This document shows positions 24,117 to 33,525 of a DNA stretch of 64,000 nt, one piece after another. Position 1 is the stretch's first letter, and every line of letters begins with the position of its first letter. The stretch covers positions 42,818 through 106,817 of the forward strand of contig DJVB01000060.1 in assembly GCA_002440745.1 (NCBI GenBank). The letters are read 5' to 3'. Source of the stretch: Bacteroidales bacterium UBA6267. Lineage in GTDB: Bacteria; Bacteroidota; Bacteroidia; Bacteroidales; UBA1556. Below the pieces are notes generated by a model. It saw nothing but the letters and a program-made list of their open reading frames with translations. It did no database searches and was not told the origin of the DNA. Position numbers and translations under genes: made by a program.

Positions 24117-25667
24117 GTGAATAGAGATTTTATTATTGATGTAAACTCGACCAACGTCACCATTGCCATCACCGAAGATAAAATGCTGACGGAGTTGCAT
24201 AAAGAAAAGCACGATAATAAATTTAGTGTAGGTGATATTATTGTAGGGAAAGTTAAGAAGATAATTCCCGGCCTCAATGCAGCCTTCGTTGACGTTGGCT
24301 ATTCCAAAGAAGCTTTTTTACATTATCTCGACTTAGGCCCTCAAGTACGTTCTTTGAATAAATATGTGAAGCTGGCCACATCGGCTAAAGGTAAGCGTAT
24401 TCCAATGGATCAATTCCGATGCGAAGAAGACATCGACAAATCGGGAAAAATGGAGGATGTCCTTTCTGTCAATCAATCAGTGCTTGTTCAGGTTGCCAAA
24501 GAACCTATCGGTTCTAAAGGACCCCGAATAACCTCTGAAATTTCTTTTCCGGGACGTCATATCGTTTTAATGCCCTTCTCGAATAGAATTACGGTCTCCC
24601 AAAAAATTAAAGACCTTGAAGAACGAACTCGTTTAAAACGATTAGTAAAAAGCATCCAACCCGAAAATTTTGGAGTCATCGTGCGAACCAATGCCGAAAA
24701 TAAAAAAGTTGCCGACCTATTGAGCGACCTTAATGACCTTGTTGGTAAATGGAACGCAATGTTTGACAAGTTGCCTTCTCTCAAACCACCTTCTAATGCT
24801 TTCCGTGAAATGGATCGCACTGCAACAATATTGCGCGATATGTTGAATGAATCTTTCAATAGCGTTGTAGTTAATGATGATGATATGTACCAAGACATTC
24901 GTGACTACGTTAAAGCTCTCGACCCTTCCAAAGCTGATTTGGTTAAATTGTACAAAGGGAAAATCCCAATCTTTGAGCATTATGGCGTCACTAAGCAGAT
25001 TAAAAGCTCCTTCGGAAAAAAAATTACAATGGATTCAGGAGCCTATATCATTATCGAACATACTGAAGCTATGCACGTTATTGATGTCAACAGCGGTCAA
25101 AGACTAAAAAGAGATTCGGACCAAGAAGCAAGTGCGCTTCAAACCAATCTCGTTTCAGCTCAAGAAATCGCCCGACAACTTCGTCTGCGCGATATGGGCG
25201 GCATTATCGTTATCGACTTTATCGATATGGTAAACAGAGACAATAGACGTATTCTGTACGAAAAGATGAAGGAAGCTATGAAATCGGATAGAGCTAAACA
25301 TTCGATTCTTCCTCCTTCAAAATTCGGCTTAATCCAAATCACACGACAGCGCGTCAGACCGGAAATGGAGGTAGAAATTCTGGAACAATGCCCTGTTTGT
25401 CATGGAACCGGAGAGGTAAAACCTCCTGTGCTCATCATTGACGAAATCGAAAGCAATATTCGATATTTGCTTTTGGAGCAAAACGAGTCGAATCTTACGC
25501 TCAAAGTACACCCTTTCGTCCACTCATACCTAACTAAAGGTTTGTTTGGATACAAATGGAAATGGTTTAAAACTTATCGAAAAACCATTAAAGTGGTACC
25601 AGCTTCTTCATTTCATTTTCTTGAGTATCATTTTTTTAATGCTCAAGGCGATGAGATAAAATTTTAA
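24117..25667 (+). CDS. rng: Ribonuclease G/E family endoribonuclease
   Basis: A 516-residue RNase G. The start is taken as GTG 24117 because (M)NRDFIIDVNSTNVTIAITED is the conserved family N-terminus; an upstream GTG at 24048 would place two hairpins inside the gene. The S1 domain covers about 35-130 (GDIIVGKVKKIIPGLNAAFVDVG). The catalytic core has HVIDVNSGQR and RDMGGIIVIDFIDM, with the metal-binding Asp residues of the family, and the zinc-link CPVCHGTGEV gives the CxxC used for dimerisation. It processes 16S rRNA 5' ends and degrades mRNA. Its own leader hairpins may be sites of feedback (inference). Confidence 0.93.
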   Translation: MNRDFIIDVNSTNVTIAITEDKMLTELHKEKHDNKFSVGDIIVGKVKKIIPGLNAAFVDVGYSKEAFLHYLDLGPQVRSLNKYVKLATSAKGKRIPMDQFRCEEDIDKSGKMEDVLSVNQSVLVQVAKEPIGSKGPRITSEISFPGRHIVLMPFSNRITVSQKIKDLEERTRLKRLVKSIQPENFGVIVRTNAENKKVADLLSDLNDLVGKWNAMFDKLPSLKPPSNAFREMDRTATILRDMLNESFNSVVVNDDDMYQDIRDYVKALDPSKADLVKLYKGKIPIFEHYGVTKQIKSSFGKKITMDSGAYIIIEHTEAMHVIDVNSGQRLKRDSDQEASALQTNLVSAQEIARQLRLRDMGGIIVIDFIDMVNRDNRRILYEKMKEAMKSDRAKHSILPPSKFGLIQITRQRVRPEMEVEILEQCPVCHGTGEVKPPVLIIDEIESNIRYLLLEQNESNLTLKVHPFVHSYLTKGLFGYKWKWFKTYRKTIKVVPASSFHFLEYHFFNAQGDEIKF

Positions 25668-25690
25668 TCTCACTTACATTTTTATTATCG

Positions 25691-25727
25691 AAAAAGGCGA
25701 TAAATTTTATTTGTCGCCTTTTTTATT
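25691..25727 (+). terminator. Terminator after rng
   Basis: A 10-bp stem AAAAAGGCGA / TCGCCTTTTT with a 13-base loop, followed by more T. Confidence 0.85.
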
Positions 25728-25746
25728 TTCCTTCCAATCATTTTTC

Positions 25747-25754
25747 TATCTTTG
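25747..25754 (+). promoter_or_regulatory. recX promoter -7 element (TATCTTTG)
   Basis: TATCTTTG matches TAnnTTTG and ends 17 bases before the recX ATG. Confidence 0.7.
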
Positions 25755-25771
25755 ACTTTTTAAAATTCACA

Positions 25772-26245
25772 ATGAGTTTAAATCCACAAATCTTAAACAA
25801 AATTTTACGCTTCTGTGCTTACAGAGAAAGGTCGGAACAGGAAGTAAAAACCAAACTCAAAAACCTCGGCTGCTTTGACACCGATTTGCAAGAATATTTA
25901 ACCTATTTAATTGATAATAATTATCTTAACCAACAACGGTTCATTGAATCCTTTGTTCGAAGCAAAACAAATTCCTCCAAATGGGGAAAAACAAAGGTGA
26001 AACACGCATTGCGCTTCAAAGGAATTTCAGATGAAAATATAATTAACGAAGCTTTTGAAACAGTAGATCCGGAATTGTATCATGAAAATTTACAGAAAAT
26101 ACTTCAGAAAAAATGGTTGGAATTGGAACGCAGAAATGATCCAAAGATTAAAGAAAAAGTAATACGGTTTGCTTTATCACGAGGATATTCTTATGAAGAT
26201 ATTTTACAGATACTTCCTAAGCAAGGCTTCTCATCAAAGTCCTAA
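25772..26245 (+). CDS. recX: Regulatory protein RecX
   Basis: A 157-residue helical protein of the RecX family, which binds RecA filaments and limits strand exchange. Typical repeats are visible: ILRFCAYRERSEQEVKTKLKNLG, YLTYLIDNNYLNQQRFIESFVRSK, WGKTKVKHALRFKGIS and the last IRFALSRGYSYEDILQIL. The length is normal. recA is not in the window. It has its own promoter and precedes prfB by about 80 bases. Confidence 0.92.
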   Translation: MSLNPQILNKILRFCAYRERSEQEVKTKLKNLGCFDTDLQEYLTYLIDNNYLNQQRFIESFVRSKTNSSKWGKTKVKHALRFKGISDENIINEAFETVDPELYHENLQKILQKKWLELERRNDPKIKEKVIRFALSRGYSYEDILQILPKQGFSSKS

Positions 26246-26266
26246 AGTCGGTTTAGGTCTTTTTAC

Positions 26267-26274
26267 TACTTTTG
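26267..26274 (+). promoter_or_regulatory. prfB promoter -7 element (TACTTTTG)
   Basis: TACTTTTG fits TAnnTTTG, 52 bases before the prfB ATG. Confidence 0.6.
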
Positions 26275-26325
26275 CAATCTCAATTTGAAAATCAATTATT
26301 AAATTTTTTATACAATTTTAAACCA

Positions 26326-27424
26326 ATGACAACGAAAGACCAAATAAAAGGACTTCGGGAGAGGCTTGATGCCTTGAGGAGGTATCTTTGACTTCGATAA
26401 AACGAAGATGCAAATAGAAGAAGAAGAGATAAAAACCCATGAACCCGATTTTTGGAACGATGCAAAAGCAGCCGAAACCTTACTAAAAGGTATTAAAGCG
26501 AAGCGTCAACAAATCGAAAAATTTGAGAAAATATCCGCCGATTATGACGATATATTTATAATCTGGGACTTTTATGAAGCTGAAGAAGTTTCTGAAGAGG
26601 AGATCGACACAGCATATAACACCTTAGTTCAACAGATTGAAAAAATGGAATTTTTGCGAATGCTTGGCAAACCTGAAGACCGCATGGGAGCCATGCTTCA
26701 AATCAATCCGGGAGCCGGAGGCACTGAAAGTCAGGACTGGGCAGAAATGCTTATGCGCATGTACTTGCGCTATGGTGAACTTAATAACTACAAGGTATCT
26801 ATTGTGGATGAGCAACCAGGTGATGTTGCCGGCATCAAATCGGTAACTATTGAGTTTGAAGGCGATTACGCTTTCGGATATTTAAAAGCTGAAAATGGCG
26901 TACACCGCCTTGTGCGCATTAGCCCTTTCGATTCTGCCGCGCGCCGTCACACCTCGTTTGCTTCGGTTTACGTTTATCCTGTTGTTGACGACAGTATAAA
27001 TATTGAGATAAATCCAGCCGATTTAAGCTGGGATACCTTTCGGTCAAGTGGCCCCGGCGGGCAGCACGTAAACAAAACCGAATCTGCCGTTCGCGTCAGA
27101 CATCAACCTTCGGGCTTGGTTGTGGAATGTCAGGAAGGTAGGTCACAACTTAAAAACCGCGAAAAAGCAATACAAATGCTTCGTTCGCAACTATATGAAT
27201 TAGAGCTTCGTAAACAACAAGCTGCTCGTCAGGAAATTGAAGATTCGAAACTTAAAATTGAATGGGGAAGTCAAATTCGCAGCTATGTTATGCACCCCTA
27301 CAAATTAGTCAAAGACCACCGCACCAATTATGAAACATCCAATGTACAATTGGTTATGGATGGTTACTTACAAGATTTTATCAAGGAATTTCTCATGCTT
27401 ACAGCTAAAAAATCGGAAGATTAA
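26326..27424 (+). CDS. prfB: Peptide chain release factor 2 with programmed +1 frameshift
   Basis: RF2 reads UGA and UAA and releases the peptide. The gene is split. The first 21 codons run from ATG 26326 to a UGA at 26389-26391, and translation continues after a +1 shift from 26390, giving 365 residues, the normal length. The shift site is AGGAGG TAT CTT TGA C, with the internal Shine-Dalgarno-like AGGAGG at the classic spacing. The main part holds the stop-codon-reading SPF (RISPFDSAARR) and the GGQ motif (SGPGGQHVNKTE). When RF2 is scarce the ribosome pauses at UGA and shifts, so the protein controls its own level. Confidence 0.97.
26376..26392 (+). promoter_or_regulatory. prfB +1 recoding site
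   Basis: TTGAGGAGGTATCTTTGAC holds the SD-like AGGAGG, slippery CUU and in-frame UGA of the known RF2 autoregulatory frameshift. This is notable because start codons in this genome almost never carry a Shine-Dalgarno sequence. Confidence 0.93.
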
Positions 27425-27533
27425 GCCGCAACCGATTTGCTTATAATAATGTCTATGATTCTGCTTTTGAATGAAACTATTTTAACTTCGGGAAGCTTGT
27501 AACAATTTACATTTTTTTCCGTTATCAAAAAGT

Positions 27534-27541
27534 TAACTTTG
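27534..27541 (+). promoter_or_regulatory. nadK promoter -7 element (TAACTTTG)
   Basis: TAACTTTG fits TAnnTTTG and lies 34 bases before the nadK ATG. Confidence 0.65.
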
Positions 27542-27575
27542 CAATTGATAATCAGTTGCCAATCATTATGTTATT

Positions 27576-28454
27576 ATGACTATCGGATTATACGGAATTG
27601 AGTTTTATTATAATTATCTGTCTTATTATCAACAGATTATAGATAGATTTCATAGAGAAAAAATTCCTGTTTATATTTATTCCGAACTCTACAAACATCT
27701 TTCTTCTCATCTACAATTTGAGACTAAACCAAAAATATTTTCCAACCATGCAGAAGTCAAAGAAAATGTCAGCATACTTTTCAGCATTGGGGGAGACGGT
27801 TGTTTCTTGAGTAGCGTAACATTCGTTCGCGATTCTTCTATCCCAATTTTGGGAATAAACTTAGGAAATCTTGGTTTTTTATCTTCGATTGCAAAAACCG
27901 AAATTGACAATGCTATTTCATCTGTAATTGCCAATAATTACATTTTAGATAAACGGACACTAATTCAACTACATACGCAAGAAAATCATTTTGCGGACAT
28001 GAATTTTGCATTAAACGAATTCACAGTTGTCAAGAAGGACAACTTATCGATGATAAATATTCACGTTTATGTGAACGACGTTTTCTTAAATACCTATTGG
28101 GCTGACGGATTGATAGTTTCCACTCCTACCGGGTCAACCGGATATAGTTTATCGTGCAGTGGCCCTATCGTTGCTCCGGGTTCAAAAGTTTTTTTATTGA
28201 CTCCTATTGCCACTCATAATCTAACGGTACGCCCTGTTGTTATTCCCGACAATAGTATAATAAAGCTAAGAGTTAGCGGAAGAAACAAACAATTCCTTGG
28301 CGGGTTGGACAGTAGATTTGAGACCATTGGCGCTGAAACCGAATTAATCTTATCAAAAGCAGAATTTAAGGTAAATTTAATACAGGTTTCAACCGCAAGT
28401 TTTTTCAATACTATTAGAGAAAAACTCAATTGGGGAATTGATAAAAGGAATTGA
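27576..28454 (+). CDS. nadK: NAD kinase
   Basis: A 292-residue enzyme phosphorylating NAD to NADP with ATP. The diagnostic motifs are SIGGDGCFLSSV (GGDG), GINLGNLGFLSS, ALNEFTV (NE/D), the Gly-rich TPTGSTGYSLSCSGP and PIATHNLTVRPVVIPD. The length and arrangement are standard. It heads a run of envelope genes (DUF6089, uppS, bamA, ompH), a frequent Bacteroidota order, and has its own promoter. Confidence 0.96.
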   Translation: MTIGLYGIEFYYNYLSYYQQIIDRFHREKIPVYIYSELYKHLSSHLQFETKPKIFSNHAEVKENVSILFSIGGDGCFLSSVTFVRDSSIPILGINLGNLGFLSSIAKTEIDNAISSVIANNYILDKRTLIQLHTQENHFADMNFALNEFTVVKKDNLSMINIHVYVNDVFLNTYWADGLIVSTPTGSTGYSLSCSGPIVAPGSKVFLLTPIATHNLTVRPVVIPDNSIIKLRVSGRNKQFLGGLDSRFETIGAETELILSKAEFKVNLIQVSTASFFNTIREKLNWGIDKRN

Positions 28455-28496
28455 TAATCAATGAAATAAATTTTTTAAAACTAAACATAAATATAT

Positions 28497-28504
28497 TAAA
28501 TTTG
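28497..28504 (+). promoter_or_regulatory. -7 element (TAAATTTG) upstream of the DUF6089 gene
   Basis: TAAATTTG fits TAnnTTTG. It would give a leader of about 105 bases before the ATG at 28618. Confidence 0.5.
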
Positions 28505-28617
28505 CAACCTATAGTTTTTTTTAAATCAATCCGACTTGAACAAGGAACAATAAGATATAATTTACCGATAATCAATGATTTAAAAGCACTATAGTCGGTT
28601 AACTTAAATTGGATACT

Positions 28618-29565
28618 ATGAAACATTTTATTTCGCTTCTTTTAGTCTTAATGGTTACTGCCGGCAGTATGAGTTCCTCAGCCCAGCGCCACGAATTTGG
28701 TGTTTTTCTCGGCGGCAACTATTATCTCGGCGACCTTGTAGATCAACATTTTTTTGGACAAATTGGGCCAAGTTTCGGTTTGATGTATCGCTACGACTTT
28801 AATCGAAGAATTTCTGCACGCATTGCTGCACATTATGGAACTATTTATGGCGACAGCAAGAATAATAGAAAAAGCTTACAATATAAAAACTTAGATTTCT
28901 TCAGTCCCCTTTTCGACCTTGACATGGGCATTGAAATCAACTTTTTAGAATTTGACCCTGATAGTCGTGGAAGACGTTTCACCCCTTTTGTTTATGGTGG
29001 TTTTTCCATTTTTCGCTTTAATCCCCAAACAGAATATATGGGTAAAGTCTATGAACTTCAACCACTTGGGACCGAAGGACAAGGAACTACAAATCAACCG
29101 GATAGAAAAAGTTATAAACTAACCTCAGCCTCCATTCCTTTTGGATTTGGTTTCAAATGGGCCGTTTCGAAACGATTGAATATTAGTATTGAGTGGGGAA
29201 TGCGAAAAACTTTTACCGACTATTTAGATGACGTTAGCACAACATACCCAAATATTGAGTTATTAGCCGCCGAAAACAGTCCATTAGCTGCAGTTCTTAG
29301 CGTGAGAATATATGAAGATATGGCTAAAGACCTTGGGCTCAATATTGCAATGGGCTCAAACGGAATGCCAGTCAGTCCTGCTGATTATGCTCTTTATATG
29401 GAAATGATTAAAACAGCAAGTGGTGGTCAAAGAGGAAATTCTGAAAATATGGATTGGTATTCAATTTTTGGCGTAACTTTCACGTTCAAGATTGTAGGAC
29501 CACGTCAAAAAACTTGTCCGGCATATAAAAAGCATCTCAATTACAAAGAATACCTTACTTTCTAA
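28618..29565 (+). CDS. DUF6089 outer-membrane beta-barrel protein
   Basis: A 315-residue exported protein. ATG 28618 begins the signal peptide (KHFISLLLVLMVTAGSMSSSAQ); a TTG three codons earlier is not needed. The mature part is an 8- to 10-strand barrel: HEFGVFLGGNYYLGDL, FGLMYRYDFNRRISARIAAHYG, PFVYGGFSIFRFNP, SIEWGMRKTFTDYLDDV, ending in the conserved CPAYKKH. This family is restricted to Bacteroidota and sits beside uppS-bamA in many of them; its function is unknown, with a structural or assembly role in the outer membrane likely. A single Cys lies in the C-terminal motif. Confidence 0.85.
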   Translation: MKHFISLLLVLMVTAGSMSSSAQRHEFGVFLGGNYYLGDLVDQHFFGQIGPSFGLMYRYDFNRRISARIAAHYGTIYGDSKNNRKSLQYKNLDFFSPLFDLDMGIEINFLEFDPDSRGRRFTPFVYGGFSIFRFNPQTEYMGKVYELQPLGTEGQGTTNQPDRKSYKLTSASIPFGFGFKWAVSKRLNISIEWGMRKTFTDYLDDVSTTYPNIELLAAENSPLAAVLSVRIYEDMAKDLGLNIAMGSNGMPVSPADYALYMEMIKTASGGQRGNSENMDWYSIFGVTFTFKIVGPRQKTCPAYKKHLNYKEYLTF

Positions 29566-29588
29566 TCCCTGAAAAGCTCAGGAAGCCT

Positions 29589-30335
29589 ATGAATCTTAAA
29601 GAAAAAATTGATATTGAACGTTTACCAAATCATGTTGCCATCATTATGGATGGCAATGGCAGGTGGGCAAAAGCAAAAGGCAAAGAGCGCTTCTGCGGAC
29701 ACCAAGAAGGCGTGGAATCGGTAAGAGTAATTGCCGAAACTGCAGCCGAATTAGGCGTAAAATATCTCACTCTATATGCTTTTTCAAAGGAAAATTGGAA
29801 TAGACCCACCGATGAAGTCAATGCTTTGATGAATTTGTTAGTCATGACCTTGGAGAGCGAATTAGAAACTTTTAAAAAAAACAGCATTAAACTTGATGTA
29901 ATTGGTGACATCGAAAATTTACCCCTCGAATCTCGAACAGCACTTTCAAACGTTATGGACGCTACCAAAACATTCCATCGAATGACCATGGTATTAGCCC
30001 TTAGCTATAGTGCACGATGGGAAATTATAAATGCCATTCGTAAACTTACCATTGATGTCAAGGATCAAAAGTTGAATCCGGAATTGATAAATGAGGAAAG
30101 TTTCACAAAATATCTCACCACATGCAATATTCCCGACCCTGAGCTGTTAATAAGGACCAGTGGCGAATATCGGATTAGTAATTTCCTGCTTTGGCAACTT
30201 GCATATACGGAGTTGTACTTCAGTCAAAAATACTGGCCAGAGTTTCGCCGCGACGAGTTCTATGAGGCTATAATTGATTTTCAAGGAAGAGAACGAAGAT
30301 TTGGTAAGACTAGTGAACAAATTAAAGGGAAATAG
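29589..30335 (+). CDS. uppS: Isoprenyl transferase (undecaprenyl diphosphate synthase)
   Basis: A 248-residue cis-prenyltransferase that extends farnesyl diphosphate to the C55 lipid carrier for cell-wall and O-antigen synthesis. The hallmark VAIIMDGNGRWAKAKGKER with catalytic Asp is followed by GHQEGVESVR, LTLYAFSKENWNRP and the C-terminal RTSGEYRISNFLLWQLAYTELYF. It is followed by bamA with 1 base between, so the two are co-transcribed. Confidence 0.97.
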   Translation: MNLKEKIDIERLPNHVAIIMDGNGRWAKAKGKERFCGHQEGVESVRVIAETAAELGVKYLTLYAFSKENWNRPTDEVNALMNLLVMTLESELETFKKNSIKLDVIGDIENLPLESRTALSNVMDATKTFHRMTMVLALSYSARWEIINAIRKLTIDVKDQKLNPELINEESFTKYLTTCNIPDPELLIRTSGEYRISNFLLWQLAYTELYFSQKYWPEFRRDEFYEAIIDFQGRERRFGKTSEQIKGK

Positions 30336-30336
30336 A

Positions 30337-32844
30337 ATGAATTTGGTTAAAAAAATTATCCTGAGTTTTTTAATTCTGACTTTAGGACAATCTGCATTTT
30401 CTCAAACAAAGGATAATGAAGTTATTGACTATACGAAGCCGGGTGAGTATTACATCGGTGGAATTACAGTTAGTGGAGTTCAGTATTTAGATAATAATGT
30501 GCTGATAATGCTTTCCGGGCTTTCGGTTGGACAAAAAATCAAAATCCCGGGAGATCAGATTACAGATGCTATCAAAAAGCTATGGCGTCAGGCTATGTTT
30601 GAAGACATTCAGATACAAGTATCTTATATACAAGGTGATAGAGTATTTTTAAACATTCATCTTACGGAGCAACCTAAGCTTTCCAAGTTTACAATCACGG
30701 GAGTGCGAAAGTCAGAGTCAGACGACTTACGCGAAAAAATTGGTATCGTTAGCGGTGATGCAGTCAACGATAACGTAATTCTAAGAACAAAAACCAGAGT
30801 TAATAAATACTTTATCGATAAAGGATTTCTCAATGTTACTACATCTATTAGTCGGGAAATAGACACAACTTCAAATAATAAAGTACTGCTCTATATCCGT
30901 GTAAATAAGGGAGAAAAAGTTAAAGTATTAAACTTAAATATTGTAGGCAATACCGATATGGAAAATCGCCTGATAAAACGAAAACTTAAGAACACTAAAG
31001 AAAAGAAGTTTTATCGGTTTTGGAAAGCGTCTAAATACATAGCTTCCGATTTTGATGAAGATTTGGAAGGATTAATAAAATACTATAATGCAGAAGGTTA
31101 TCGTGATGCGCGGATAGTTTCCGACAGCGTTGTTAAAGTCAATAAAAAATATATCGACATAAACCTAACTCTTCTTGAAGGTCGTAAATACTATATTGGC
31201 GATATCACTTGGGTAGGAAACACAAAATACACCGTTCAAGTTTTAGACGAAGTTCTTGGTTTAAAGCGAGGCGACGTATATAATCAAGAATTATTGGAAA
31301 CAAGGCTTTACATGGATATGGAACGTGGTGATGTTCAATCGCTTTATATGAATATGGGATATTTGTTTTCATCCATTAATCCTGTTGAGTCCCAAGTAAG
31401 AGGCGATACCATCGATCTCGAAATCCGAATTTATGAAGGAAAGCAAGCTAGAGTAAAACGAGTTACTGTTAAAGGAAATACCAAAACACACGATCATGTG
31501 ATTCTGCGCGAAATCCGAACTAAACCTGGTCAGTTATTTAACCGAGCCGACATTATTCGCACACAAAGAGAATTAGCTCAATTACAATATTTTAACGCAG
31601 AAACTTTAGGTGTAAACCCAAAACCAAACCCTTTGGATGGCACGGTTGATATTGAATATACTGTGGAGGAAACCTCAAGTGACCAAATTGAAATGTCCAT
31701 AGGATGGGGTTTAGGACGAATTATCGGAACCGTTGGAGTTTCGTTTAACAATTTTTCCACCAAAAACTTTTTCAAGAAAGAAACTTGGAATCCGATACCC
31801 GCCGGGGATGGACAAAAACTGAGCTTAAGAATGCAGTCGAATGGCGTATATTTCCAATCTTATTCAGCCAGTTTCACAGAACCTTGGTTGGGCGGGAAAA
31901 AACCTAACGCATTAACTGTCAGCGCTTATCGCAGCGTGCAAACTAATGGATTGCTAAAAGATGATGCCGACAGAGCTGCAATTATAATTTCTGGAGTTTC
32001 GGTTGGTCTTGGAAAACGTTTGCAATGGCCTGACGATTATTTTATGCTTTATGCTTCTTTAGGGTTTCAAAACTATTTTTTAGATAATTACTCGGGAATT
32101 TTCACCTTTAGTGATGGAAACTCCAACAATCTTTCGCTCACACTTGCCTTGAGTCGTAATTCAATCAACAAACCCATTTATCCAACATCAGGGTCTGAAG
32201 TTTCGGCCTCTCTTCAGCTTACTCCCCCCTATTCGCTGCTTAATGGAAAAGATTATAATGCAATGGAAGATGCTGAAAAGTATAACTGGCTTGAATATTA
32301 TAAGTGGAAAGTTAGCTACTCTTTCTATACCGGCATGGGAAAATCGAAAGTGGCACAGGATTTGGTTTTGCACACACGAGCTAAATTTGGATTTTTAGGT
32401 TCTTATAATCCTGCTGTCGGAGATTCCCCATTTGAGCGTTTTTATCTAGGTGGCGATGGTTTAAGTGGCTTTTCACTTGATGGTCGTGAACTAATAGGAA
32501 TGCGTGGTTATGGCAATAATTCGTTGACTCCCAGAAATTCGGAAGGATATATCGGAGGAACGGTTTATACCAAATATACCTTAGAATTGCGGTATCCCAT
32601 CTCCAAAAACCCAATGGCATCCGTTTTCCTAATGGGGTTTGTAGAAGCCGGAAATTCTTGGAGTTCTTTGAAAGATTTCAATCCGTTTGATCTTCACCGT
32701 TCAGCAGGCTTCGGCGCAAGAATTTATCTACCAATGTTTGGCCTTTTAGGACTTGATTGGGGATATGGATTCGACGAAATACCAGGTTTTCCGGATGAAT
32801 CCCGCGGACAATTTCATTTCTCCATCAATGGCTCAATTGATTAA
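30337..32844 (+). CDS. bamA: Outer membrane protein assembly factor BamA
   Basis: An 835-residue Omp85 protein that folds and inserts beta-barrels into the outer membrane. ATG 30337, one base after the uppS stop, begins the signal peptide (LVKKIILSFLILTLGQSAFSQ). Five POTRA domains cover about 40-420 (IGGITVSGVQYLDNNVL, LSKFTITGV, VKVLNLNIVGNTDMENRLI, YYIGDITWVGNTKY, RVKRVTVKGNTKTHDHVILREI). A 16-strand barrel follows, with GEGDGLSGF-like FYLGGDGLSGFSLDGRELIGMRGY near loop 6. Two OmpH/Skp chaperones are encoded next, fitting a shared outer-membrane-assembly operon. Confidence 0.96.
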   Translation: MNLVKKIILSFLILTLGQSAFSQTKDNEVIDYTKPGEYYIGGITVSGVQYLDNNVLIMLSGLSVGQKIKIPGDQITDAIKKLWRQAMFEDIQIQVSYIQGDRVFLNIHLTEQPKLSKFTITGVRKSESDDLREKIGIVSGDAVNDNVILRTKTRVNKYFIDKGFLNVTTSISREIDTTSNNKVLLYIRVNKGEKVKVLNLNIVGNTDMENRLIKRKLKNTKEKKFYRFWKASKYIASDFDEDLEGLIKYYNAEGYRDARIVSDSVVKVNKKYIDINLTLLEGRKYYIGDITWVGNTKYTVQVLDEVLGLKRGDVYNQELLETRLYMDMERGDVQSLYMNMGYLFSSINPVESQVRGDTIDLEIRIYEGKQARVKRVTVKGNTKTHDHVILREIRTKPGQLFNRADIIRTQRELAQLQYFNAETLGVNPKPNPLDGTVDIEYTVEETSSDQIEMSIGWGLGRIIGTVGVSFNNFSTKNFFKKETWNPIPAGDGQKLSLRMQSNGVYFQSYSASFTEPWLGGKKPNALTVSAYRSVQTNGLLKDDADRAAIIISGVSVGLGKRLQWPDDYFMLYASLGFQNYFLDNYSGIFTFSDGNSNNLSLTLALSRNSINKPIYPTSGSEVSASLQLTPPYSLLNGKDYNAMEDAEKYNWLEYYKWKVSYSFYTGMGKSKVAQDLVLHTRAKFGFLGSYNPAVGDSPFERFYLGGDGLSGFSLDGRELIGMRGYGNNSLTPRNSEGYIGGTVYTKYTLELRYPISKNPMASVFLMGFVEAGNSWSSLKDFNPFDLHRSAGFGARIYLPMFGLLGLDWGYGFDEIPGFPDESRGQFHFSINGSID

Positions 32845-32870
32845 TTGTGAAACATTTAAAAATTAGTACT

Positions 32871-33455
32871 ATGAAGAAATTAGTTGCAATTTTAGTAATT
32901 TTAGTCGGCTTTTCCACTATTTCCTTTGCCCAAAAAACAGCTTATGTCGATACAAAGTATATTCTTGAGAATATTCCTGACTATCAAATGGCACAAGACC
33001 AGTTAAATGAACTGGCTAAAAAGTGGCAGAAGGAAATCGATGACAAAATCACCGAGATTGAAAAAATGTATCAAAAATTTCAAACTGATGCAGTTTTGTT
33101 GCCTGCCGATTTGAAGAAAAAACGTGAAGATGAGATTGTTGAAAAAGAACGTGAATTGAAAGCCTTGCAAAAACAAAGATTCGGCACAGATGGTGATTTA
33201 TATAAAAAACGCGCCGAATTAGTTAAGCCTATTCAAGATAAAGTTTATAACGCCATTGAAGAGTACGCAAATGATCGCGGCTATGCTATAATTTTCGACC
33301 GTGCAGGCTCAGGCACTATTCTTTATGCCAATCCTCGTTTTGATGTAAGTGACGAAATTCTTACCAAAATGGGTTATACGCCTGCAACGAAATCACAGCC
33401 TTCGGGTCAGCAAAACACTCCACAACGAAAAGAAACTCCTGGCGAAAAAGAGTAA
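32871..33455 (+). CDS. OmpH/Skp family periplasmic chaperone 1
   Basis: A 194-residue periplasmic chaperone that holds unfolded outer-membrane proteins. ATG 32871 begins the signal peptide (KKLVAILVILVGFSTISFAQ). The mature start KTAYVDTKYILENIPDYQMAQDQL is diagnostic, followed by a long charged coiled-coil arm (about 45-115) and the closing AIEEYANDRGYAIIFDRAGSGTILYA beta part. A Gln/Pro/Thr-rich tail ends the protein. It follows bamA by 26 bases. A GTG 8 codons earlier is rejected because it would spoil the signal peptide. Confidence 0.93.
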   Translation: MKKLVAILVILVGFSTISFAQKTAYVDTKYILENIPDYQMAQDQLNELAKKWQKEIDDKITEIEKMYQKFQTDAVLLPADLKKKREDEIVEKERELKALQKQRFGTDGDLYKKRAELVKPIQDKVYNAIEEYANDRGYAIIFDRAGSGTILYANPRFDVSDEILTKMGYTPATKSQPSGQQNTPQRKETPGEKE

Positions 33456-33474
33456 TTCCATATAGTTTTTTTTA

Positions 33475-33482
33475 TAGTTTTG
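33475..33482 (+). promoter_or_regulatory. -7 element (TAGTTTTG) between the two ompH genes
   Basis: TAGTTTTG fits TAnnTTTG, 44 bases before the second ompH ATG; it would let the second chaperone be made separately. Confidence 0.55.
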
Positions 33483-33525
33483 CAGCCCTCTAATTATTGC
33501 TAAATCAAGATTTAAATTGTATAAA

